From an uncultured Methylobacillus sp. (GTDB lineage: Bacteria; Pseudomonadota; Gammaproteobacteria; Burkholderiales; Methylophilaceae), in contig CAMLME010000113.1 of NCBI GenBank assembly GCA_946481235.1, positions 1 through 6,083 of the forward strand: a stretch of 6,083 bases of DNA, in the 5' to 3' direction. Both the position numbers and the translations under genes were made by a program. A model generated the notes under the pieces. That model saw nothing but the letters and a program-made list of their open reading frames with translations. It did no database searches and was not told the origin of the DNA. Below, one piece after another: positions 1-4,496 of this stretch (position 1 is the stretch's first letter; every line of letters begins with the position of its first letter).

Positions 1-173
1 CAGTGCGTCATCCAGTATGCCGAAGCGACGGTCGGGCAGGAATGTCCGGCAAGCTTCACCGCATCGAGATAGCGGTATTCGATAACACCGTCATCCACCG
101 CCCCCAAAAATTCAGCCAGCGGGTCATACAGCCGGATGGCGGGAATATCATCGAAAAAGGCCGGATAGTGCAT
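1..173 (-). CDS. FmdE-like His/Cys protein, N-terminal 57 residues (cut by window edge)
   Basis: This reading frame starts at ATG 173-171 and runs off the left edge without a stop. It encodes at least 57 residues beginning MHYPAFFDDIPAIRLYDPLA. Residues 43-50 read GHSCPTVA, which resembles the GHxCP metal-binding motif of the FmdE family (named for a subunit gene of molybdenum formylmethanofuran dehydrogenase operons, but widespread outside methanogens). His44 and Cys46 would be the putative metal ligands. The start lies 5 nt after the nsrR stop codon with no good Shine-Dalgarno sequence, so translation is probably coupled to nsrR and the gene would share its NO-responsive control. Its role is unknown; a metal-binding or redox function in nitrogen-oxide metabolism is inference. 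The family assignment rests on one motif and the overall look of a fragment. That the frame is coding is fairly secure from its continuity and tight spacing. Confidence 0.65.
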   Translation of the reverse strand, partial: MHYPAFFDDIPAIRLYDPLAEFLGAVDDGVIEYRYLDAVKLAGHSCPTVASAYWMTH

Positions 174-178
174 TGCGC

Positions 179-628
179 TCAAACGTCGGCAGGCATGCGC
201 GGATGCATCAATATCTGCGACAGAGGCTGCTCCCGTTGCAGAAGATCGGCCAGCGTGTATTTTTCCAGCACGGTGAACAGCGCCGTCTGTGCTTCTCGCA
301 AAATGCCGATGAGGTTGCAGGCGGATTGGATACAGCAGGAGCCCTGCCCTTCCAGGCAAGCCAGCAAACCGGTATCGCCTTCGGTGATACGAATGAGCTC
401 GCCCAGGTTGATTTCATGCGGTTCGCGTGCGAGGCGCATGCCGCCGCCCTTGCCGCGTACCGTTTCAATAAAGCCCCCTTGCGCCAACTGGTGCACCACC
501 TTCATCAGGTGGTTTTCGGAGATGCCGTACGCTTTCGCGATATCGGAAATCGTGACCAGGCCATCGCGCCGCAACCCCAGATAAATCAGGACGCGCATGG
601 TGTAGTCGGAGAATGTGGTCAGATGCAT
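179..628 (-). CDS. nsrR: NsrR, NO-sensing Rrf2-family transcriptional repressor
   Basis: This is a 149-residue Rrf2 regulator, the normal size for NsrR, which binds DNA through a winged helix and loses affinity when NO attacks its Fe-S cluster. The start chosen is ATG 628-626, giving MHLTTFSDYTMRVLIYLG like other NsrR proteins; a TTG at 643 would only add five residues. The recognition region (about 35-50) contains the NsrR-typical HLMKVVHQLA, followed by the wing RGKGGGMRLAR. This separates it from IscR. Cluster-binding cysteines are Cys91, Cys98 and Cys104, with an additional Cys99 beside Cys98. Asp8 matches the aspartate ligand described for Streptomyces NsrR. A weak AAGG precedes the start. 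The gene is divergent from the DUF59 operon and followed closely by the FmdE-like gene. The operator over its own promoter suggests autoregulation. Confidence 0.93.
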   Translation of the reverse strand: MHLTTFSDYTMRVLIYLGLRRDGLVTISDIAKAYGISENHLMKVVHQLAQGGFIETVRGKGGGMRLAREPHEINLGELIRITEGDTGLLACLEGQGSCCIQSACNLIGILREAQTALFTVLEKYTLADLLQREQPLSQILMHPRMPADV

Positions 629-644
629 AAGCCTTGTCCGCAAA

Positions 645-667
645 AAGATGTATTTACAATATTGATT
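645..667. promoter_or_regulatory. NsrR-like operator 1 (nsrR side)
   Basis: The left half, AAGATGTATTT (645-655), matches the known NsrR half-site AAGATGYATTT at all 11 positions. The right half in the 11-1-11 layout (657-667) matches only 6 of 11 on the opposite strand. The site covers part of the nsrR -10 box and its expected transcription start, as expected for autorepression. The perfect half-site is seen directly; occupancy by NsrR is inferred. Confidence 0.6.
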
Positions 668-690
668 ATAAAAATCCAGCGTGCTACATT
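662..690 (+). promoter_or_regulatory. Sigma70-like promoter of the DUF59-DUF2249-membrane protein operon
   Basis: A -35 element TTGATT (662-667) and a -10 element TACATT (685-690) are separated by exactly 17 bp. Transcription would start near 697, giving a short leader of about 29 nt before the ATG at 726. The start point falls inside operator 2, which fits repression by blocking RNA polymerase. Confidence 0.55.
665..670 (-). promoter_or_regulatory. -10 box of the nsrR promoter
   Basis: Read on the minus strand this is a perfect TATAAT, with an expected start near 658 and a leader of about 30 nt before nsrR. No convincing -35 is visible at 16-18 bp spacing, so the promoter may be weak. It overlaps the -35 of the opposite promoter, so the two directions probably compete for polymerase. 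Confidence 0.45.
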
Positions 691-691
691 A

Positions 692-714
692 TAGGTGCAT
701 TTTACTTACATCTT
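692..714. promoter_or_regulatory. NsrR-like operator 2 (operon side)
   Basis: TAGGTGCATTT (692-702) and, on the opposite strand, AAGATGTAAGT (714-704) are separated by one base. Each matches the NsrR half-site AAGATGYATTT at 9 of 11 positions. The site spans the predicted +1 of the plus-strand promoter and ends just before the ribosome binding site AAGGA (716-720). Its outer half is a perfect 9-bp inverted copy of the outer half of operator 1 (644-652 versus 707-715). Confidence 0.65.
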
Positions 715-725
715 TAAGGATGTCC

Positions 726-1049
726 ATGAAAACATGCAATGAATTGACCTCGCCGCGCGAAATCGCAGTGCGCGAGGCGCTACAAAAGGTGATCGACCCT
801 GAAATCGGCGAAAGCATCGTCGACGTCGGCCTGATCTACGGGATTGAAGTGAACGACGATGCCATTAGCATCCGGATGACGATGACCTCTCCCGCCTGCC
901 CGATGGGAGAAATGATACTGGACGAGGTGCATGCGGAACTGGTGCACGCGTTCCCGGAAGCCGAAATCGATATCGAAATGGTGTGGGAACCGGCGTGGAA
1001 CCCCGACATGATCTCCCCCGAAGCCAAAGCGCGCCTCGGCTGGAAATGA
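726..1049 (+). CDS. DUF59/MIP18-family Fe-S cluster assembly factor
   Basis: This is a 107-residue cytoplasmic protein of the DUF59 (MIP18/PaaD/SufT-like) family, whose members help assemble or deliver Fe-S clusters. The start is ATG 726, chosen because AAGGA (716-720) sits 5 nt upstream; the ATG at 720 is part of that ribosome binding region. Family features are the helix with VIDPEIGESIVDVGLIYGIE (residues 22-41), the TSPACPMGEMI loop with the conserved Cys58, and a C-terminal tail with WEPAWNPDMISPEAKARLG. The size is that of a single-domain family member. It is the first gene of the operon behind an NsrR-like operator. A role in Fe-S repair or metallation of partner proteins during NO stress is inferred from context. 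The fold assignment is strong; the specific client is unknown. Confidence 0.88.
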   Translation: MKTCNELTSPREIAVREALQKVIDPEIGESIVDVGLIYGIEVNDDAISIRMTMTSPACPMGEMILDEVHAELVHAFPEAEIDIEMVWEPAWNPDMISPEAKARLGWK

Positions 1050-1091
1050 AGCATCCATCACTGATTCATCCATCTTAAGGAGAGCAACAAC

Positions 1092-1346
1092 ATGAGCACA
1101 CCGACCATCAAGGCCACCGTGGATGTCCGCAACATCATCCCGCGCGAACGTCACCCGCTGATTTTCGATACCTTCAAGCAACTCACGCCGGGCGAGGCGA
1201 TGCTGCTGGTCAACGACCACGACCCCAAGCCCTTGTTTTATCAGTTCCAGGCCGAGCTGAGCGACTTCTTCAGCTGGGATTATGTCGAGCAAGGCCCGGA
1301 AGTCTGGCAAGTGCGTATCGGCAGAACCACGCCCTGCTGTGCCTGA
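1092..1346 (+). CDS. DUF2249 domain protein, copy 1
   Basis: This is an 84-residue soluble protein consisting of a single DUF2249 domain. A strong Shine-Dalgarno AAGGAGAG (1077-1084) sits 7 nt before ATG 1092. The family core is residues 18-48: R18, R20, H21, IF at 24-25, LTPGE (31-35) and VNDHDPKPL (40-48). It aligns without gaps to the second copy at 2477-2740, with 18 of 31 core residues identical. It ends in TTPCCA, a vicinal Cys82-Cys83 pair absent from copy 2. DUF2249 proteins often accompany denitrification and NO-response genes, but no biochemical activity is firmly assigned. The stop lies 7 nt before the next start, so it is cotranscribed and probably coupled to the following membrane protein. 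A metal- or NO-related role through the His/Asp motif or the CC tail is speculation. Confidence 0.88.
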   Translation: MSTPTIKATVDVRNIIPRERHPLIFDTFKQLTPGEAMLLVNDHDPKPLFYQFQAELSDFFSWDYVEQGPEVWQVRIGRTTPCCA

Positions 1347-1353
1347 TTGAATC

Positions 1354-2436
1354 ATGTCCCGCGACGTTCCGGTGCCGTACCGCATCCCGCTGCTGATCGC
1401 AGGCTTCATCAGCCTTGCGTTCGGCATCGGCACCGGCCTGTTGCGGCTGGGCTGGAATTTCCCCTTGCCCAACGGCGGCCTCGCGGCCTGGCATGGCCCG
1501 TTGATGGTATGCGGTTTTCTCGGCACGGTCATCGCGCTGGAGCGTGCGGTCGCCATCGGGCAGCGCTGGGCATATCTCGGGCCGCTGGCCGCGGCGCTGG
1601 GCGGATTGGCTTTGCTGGCCGGTTTCAACTGGCTTATCGGAGCGGGATTGATGGCGCTGGCAAGCGCCATACTTTTATTCGCCTCGCTTAATGTTTTCCT
1701 GCGCCAGCGCGCGCTGTTCACGCTTACGCTGCTGCTGGGCAGCGCGTGCTGGCTGCTGGGCAACCTGCTGTGGCTGCAAGGGCTGGCGTTCCCGCAGGTG
1801 GCGCCATGGTGGGCGGGCTTTCTGGTATTGACCATCGCCGGTGAGCGGCTGGAGCTCTCGCGCATGCTGCCGCCGTCCCCGACAGGCCGGGCGGCCTTCA
1901 TCGCCATCGTTGCCTTATTCCTGCTCGGTGCGACCGTCGCCACGCTATCGGTGCCAAGCAATGTAGTCGTGCTCTCGGCATCGCTGCTGGCGCTCGCCAT
2001 GTGGCTGCTGCGTCATGACATCGCGCGCAAAACCATCAGGCAGCAAGGTTTGACCCGATTCATCGCGGCCTGCCTGTTGTCCGGCTATGCCTGGCTGCTA
2101 ATCGGCGGGCTGATCGGGCTGTGGTCGCCTATCCTTCAGCCGGGGTCGAGCTACGACGCCTTTCTGCATGCGGTCTTCGTCGGCTTCGTATTTTCGATGA
2201 TCTTCGGCCATGCGCCGGTCATTTTTCCGGCGGTGGCACGGGTCAAAATTCCTTACCACCCCAGCTTCTACCTGCCTTTGATCGTACTCCACGCCTCGCT
2301 GATTGCCCGCGTTGCCGGCGATCTACTCCAAATTCCGCATTGCCGCAGCTTAGGCGGCGCACTCAATGGCGTGGCACTGGCGCTGTTTGTCCTGAGCACC
2401 ATCGCTGCCGTCATTCGCGGTAAACGGCAGTCGTGA
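1354..2436 (+). CDS. Polytopic membrane protein, NnrS-like, His-containing
   Basis: This is a 360-residue inner-membrane protein with about 11-12 hydrophobic segments, beginning near residues 12, 45, 74, 97, 119, 150, 180, 202, 234, 267, 304 and 336. Notable residues in or near membrane helices are His47 (AWHGPLMVCGF), His272 and His286 (LHAVFVGFVFSMIFGHAPVI), His302 and His313 (VLHASLIARVAGD). The size and His-rich helices suggest a distant relative of NnrS, a haem- and copper-containing membrane protein of NO-responsive regulons, or of haem-copper oxidase subunit I. Direct family membership is not proven by eye. The start ATG 1354 is 7 nt after the upstream DUF2249 stop and has no strong Shine-Dalgarno, suggesting translational coupling. 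The context implies a role in NO or redox stress at the membrane; substrate and cofactor are unknown. Confidence 0.8.
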   Translation: MSRDVPVPYRIPLLIAGFISLAFGIGTGLLRLGWNFPLPNGGLAAWHGPLMVCGFLGTVIALERAVAIGQRWAYLGPLAAALGGLALLAGFNWLIGAGLMALASAILLFASLNVFLRQRALFTLTLLLGSACWLLGNLLWLQGLAFPQVAPWWAGFLVLTIAGERLELSRMLPPSPTGRAAFIAIVALFLLGATVATLSVPSNVVVLSASLLALAMWLLRHDIARKTIRQQGLTRFIAACLLSGYAWLLIGGLIGLWSPILQPGSSYDAFLHAVFVGFVFSMIFGHAPVIFPAVARVKIPYHPSFYLPLIVLHASLIARVAGDLLQIPHCRSLGGALNGVALALFVLSTIAAVIRGKRQS

Positions 2437-2476
2437 GCACTTATTTATTCAACCTCGTAAAATGAAAGGAAATACC

Positions 2477-2740
2477 ATGTCCCAACCCCATGCGCACCTC
2501 CATCTGCAACCTGACCAGATCTATCCGTTCGATGCGCGCGGCATCGCCAAGCGTTTCCGTCACGCGGCCATTTTCGGCGCGCTGGATGCACTGACTTCCG
2601 GTGAAACCATGCGCTTCGTCAACGACCACGACCCCATCCCGCTGCTCAACCAGCTCACGCAACGCTATGGCGAAGCCGTTTCCATCCAGTACCTGCAGCG
2701 CGAACCCGGCCAGATCGTGATCGATTTCGTGCGTACCTGA
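2477..2740 (+). CDS. DUF2249 domain protein, copy 2
   Basis: This is an 87-residue DUF2249 protein. ATG 2477 is preferred over ATG 2462 because AAGGA (2466-2470) lies 6 nt upstream of 2477 and would be inside the coding region of the longer form. The conserved core is residues 26-56: R28, H29, IF at 32-33, LTSGE (39-43) and VNDHDPIPL (48-56), aligned at a constant offset of 8 to copy 1. Unlike copy 1 it has a His-rich start (HAHLHL, residues 5-10) and no terminal cysteine pair. Its stop overlaps the next start as TGATG (2738-2742), a classic coupling signal, so it is probably made in step with the second membrane protein. Function is unknown; a partner or metallation role for that membrane protein is inferred. 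Confidence 0.88.
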   Translation: MSQPHAHLHLQPDQIYPFDARGIAKRFRHAAIFGALDALTSGETMRFVNDHDPIPLLNQLTQRYGEAVSIQYLQREPGQIVIDFVRT

Positions 2741-3870
2741 TGCCGCTGCCTTTACAGGTTGCCATCTCCCTGCTGGCGTTCGTCGCCGCCGCATGCCTGT
2801 TGCTGACAGGCAAGGTCGCGACGATTGCCGGCTATCACATCGTTTTCGCCGTCGGCATCCTGCCGCTGATCCTCGCGGCGATGGCGCATTTCATCCCGGT
2901 TCTCACACGTAGCGGCAACGTCGCCCGCGCCATCCGCTTCATCCCGCTTTTTGCATTGGCAGGCGGGGTCCTTGTCGTGCTGTATTTCACCTTTTTCCAA
3001 TTCGTTCCGACCGGGCATTACCTCGGAGCCATCGTGTCGGGCAGCGCCGTCGTAGCCTTCACCCTCTGGGCCGTCCGCCTGCGTCGCAAAACACTGGGAA
3101 CGCCGCACCCCGGCCTGGACTGGTATCTCGCGGCGCTTACGTGCCTGCTCATCGGACTATGCGCCATCCTCGCCGGTCACTGGTTGCCGGAACAGCGCGC
3201 CGCGCTTCGTATGCTGCATCTCCATATGAACACCCTCGGCTTCATTGGCATCACGGCACTCGGCACACTGCAAGTGCTGCTGCCCACCGTCGCGCAAAAG
3301 CCCGATCCGGACGCCGGCATCCGCATGCGCCTGCATTTGAAATGGATGGTCGGCGGGACACTGATCACCGCCGTCACCGTCGCCTGGCAACCGGCCTTTG
3401 CCTGGGTCGGGCTGGCCGTTCTCGCGTTTCCTCTGGCGGCCATCCTCGAAGCCTGGCTGCGCCTTTATCGCCACCGTATTTTCGCGCTCCATGGCGCAAT
3501 ACCCTCGTTGGCCGCCGCGCTGCTCGGCTACCTGATGGTGCTGGCACTCGGTGCCGCGAACGGCTATTTGCATGGCGGATTCACCCCGGTCGCGGCGTTC
3601 ATCATCGCTTTCCTGATGCCGCTGGTAACCGGGGCTGTCAGCTATCTGCTGCCGCTATGGCTACGGCCGGGGAGACAGACCGAATGGCATCAGGCAATGC
3701 GCAGGAATATGGGGTTTGCCAGCGGTGTCCGTGCACTTCTCCTGCTTGCCGGAGGGCTGATGGCCGGCCTCGGCATCGAGGCCGGGTGGGCACTTGCGCT
3801 ATTCGCCGTCGGCACATTCGTCGTCCAGGTCCTCCTTGCGCTGGCGCTGGCCCCGCAAGCCGCAGAGTAG
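2740..3870 (+). CDS. Polytopic membrane protein, haem-copper-oxidase/NnrS-like, His-containing
   Basis: This is a 376-residue integral membrane protein with about 12 hydrophobic segments, starting near residues 6, 33, 67, 94, 127, 160, 198, 220, 253, 280, 328 and 350. Candidate ligand histidines lie at helix ends: His33 and His50 (GYHIVFAVG, MAHFIPVLTRS), and His160 and His162 (LHLHMNTLGFIGITALGT). The H-x-H-x-N-x2-G pattern followed by a G-T and then P-T-V resembles quinol/haem-copper-oxidase-like membrane proteins, but this is a resemblance, not a firm assignment. The start overlaps the DUF2249 copy 2 stop by 1 nt. It is the last gene of the operon, and no clear terminator follows. It shares a gap-free H-G-F-G-V-P-V pattern with the membrane protein at 1354-2436, though the rest differs. 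Electron transfer or NO handling at the membrane is inferred from context only. Confidence 0.8.
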   Translation: MPLPLQVAISLLAFVAAACLLLTGKVATIAGYHIVFAVGILPLILAAMAHFIPVLTRSGNVARAIRFIPLFALAGGVLVVLYFTFFQFVPTGHYLGAIVSGSAVVAFTLWAVRLRRKTLGTPHPGLDWYLAALTCLLIGLCAILAGHWLPEQRAALRMLHLHMNTLGFIGITALGTLQVLLPTVAQKPDPDAGIRMRLHLKWMVGGTLITAVTVAWQPAFAWVGLAVLAFPLAAILEAWLRLYRHRIFALHGAIPSLAAALLGYLMVLALGAANGYLHGGFTPVAAFIIAFLMPLVTGAVSYLLPLWLRPGRQTEWHQAMRRNMGFASGVRALLLLAGGLMAGLGIEAGWALALFAVGTFVVQVLLALALAPQAAE

Positions 3871-4051
3871 CCGCGAACTCACGCGCCTCCCCGCAGTCAA
3901 AACCGGCGTGTAGGTATCCGGATGACCCAGGAAATTGGGGCGCCGCATCCAACAGTCACAGCCATGTGAAACACACGCTTCCGGATGGCGACCAACCCCG
4001 GTTTTCCCTCGAGGTCGTACGGCGACCGCATTTTTCGTGGAGGGAACAACC
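3871..4051. other. Gene-free stretch between the NO operon and the SPW gene
   Basis: No convincing gene is visible in these 181 bp. They contain a direct repeat TCCGGATG (3917-3924 and 3980-3987), an inverted pair AAAACCGG/CCGGTTTT (3899-3906 and 3998-4005), and a short hairpin followed by five T residues (4013-4035). No strong terminator closes the upstream operon and no good -35/-10 pair for the SPW gene stands out, so read-through into the SPW gene is possible. Confidence 0.6.
4013..4035 (+). terminator. Possible weak hairpin terminator or leader structure
   Basis: GGTCG (4013-4017) and CGACC (4023-4027) can form a 5-bp stem with a TACGG loop, followed after three bases by TTTTT (4031-4035). 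The stem is short for an intrinsic terminator. It ends only a few bases before the SPW Shine-Dalgarno GGAGGG (4039-4044), so it could equally be a leader structure or chance. Confidence 0.25.
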
Positions 4052-4420
4052 ATGTCATTATCAATCAAGCATTGGCAAGATCCGCTAAACCTCGTGCTCG
4101 GCCTGTGGCTGATCGCCTCGCCCTGGGTGCTGTCGTACTCAGCGGAAACGTATGCCACCTGGAATTTCGTCATCATCGGCAGCCTGGTCGTCTTGCTCGC
4201 GGCTTCCGAGGTATTCATGCTCATGGCCTGGGAAGAATGGACGAGCGTGGCAATGGGCGTGTGGTTGATGGTGTCCCCATGGATCCTCGGCTTCAGCGCT
4301 GTCACGATGGCAATGTGGAACGCCGTGGCCGTGGGTCTCGTCGTCGCGGTGCTCGCACTGTGGGTCATTGGAACCGACAAGCAGATCCGCGGTGGCGGAT
4401 GGTGGCATCCTGCCGCTTAA
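4052..4420 (+). CDS. SPW repeat membrane protein
   Basis: This is a 122-residue small membrane protein with two SPW repeats. Each repeat carries the Ser-Pro-Trp signature at the end of a hydrophobic helix: LWLIASPWVLSYS (residues 18-30) and VWLMVSPWILGFS (70-82). Each is followed by a matching Trp-Asn helix (ATWNFVIIG at 35-43, AMWNAVAVG at 87-95), giving about four transmembrane segments. The start ATG 4052 is supported by GGAGGG (4039-4044) with 7-nt spacing. A Gly/Trp/His tail ends the protein. SPW proteins have no established function. It sits between the NO operon and the pqq genes as an apparent single gene, closed by the hairpin terminator at 4438. Expression control is not evident. 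Confidence 0.9.
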   Translation: MSLSIKHWQDPLNLVLGLWLIASPWVLSYSAETYATWNFVIIGSLVVLLAASEVFMLMAWEEWTSVAMGVWLMVSPWILGFSAVTMAMWNAVAVGLVVAVLALWVIGTDKQIRGGGWWHPAA

Positions 4421-4437
4421 TGGGCAAAGCTAAAACC

Positions 4438-4467
4438 AAAGGGGACAGGTCAGCCTGTCCCCTTTTT
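4438..4467. terminator. Rho-independent terminator, probably bidirectional
   Basis: AAAGGGGACAGG (4438-4449) pairs perfectly over 12 bp with CCTGTCCCCTTT (4454-4465) around a TCAG loop. On the plus strand it ends in TTTTT then CTT; on the minus strand it ends in TTTGGTTTT. It lies 17 bp after the SPW stop and 29 bp after the pqqE stop, so it can end both converging transcripts. The plus-strand T-tract is the better one. Confidence 0.88.
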
Positions 4468-4496
4468 CTTGTGCCTCTTTTACCGTGGGAAGTTGC

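Noticed and set aside
3..584. Plus-strand open frame opposite nsrR and the FmdE-like gene
   Set aside because: It is antisense to two recognised proteins and has a composition typical of a shadow frame.
662..675. FNR-type site at TTGATTATAAAAAT
   Set aside because: Only the TTGAT half is present; the other half lacks ATCAA. The same bases are better explained as a -35 element.
1067..1077. TCATCCATCTT as a further NsrR half-site before the first DUF2249 gene
   Set aside because: Only the CATCTT end matches, no partner half lies nearby, and no promoter is visible there. It is likely chance next to the Shine-Dalgarno.
780..2000. Long minus-strand open frame (406 codons) opposite the DUF59, DUF2249 and first membrane protein genes
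   Set aside because: It is low-complexity Ser/Ala/Pro/Arg-rich sequence antisense to three recognisable genes with good ribosome binding sites. It is a GC-rich shadow frame.
3899..4005. Inverted pair AAAACCGG/CCGGTTTT and direct repeat TCCGGATG as ends of a small mobile element
   Set aside because: The arms are only 8 bp, there is no target-site duplication and no transposase remnant. This is expected by chance in GC-rich DNA.
3141..4088. Plus-strand open frame of 315 codons overlapping the second membrane protein
   Set aside because: It is Arg/His/Pro/Ala-rich with no recognisable domain, and lies in another frame over a clear membrane protein gene. Its extension past 3870 does not resemble any protein.
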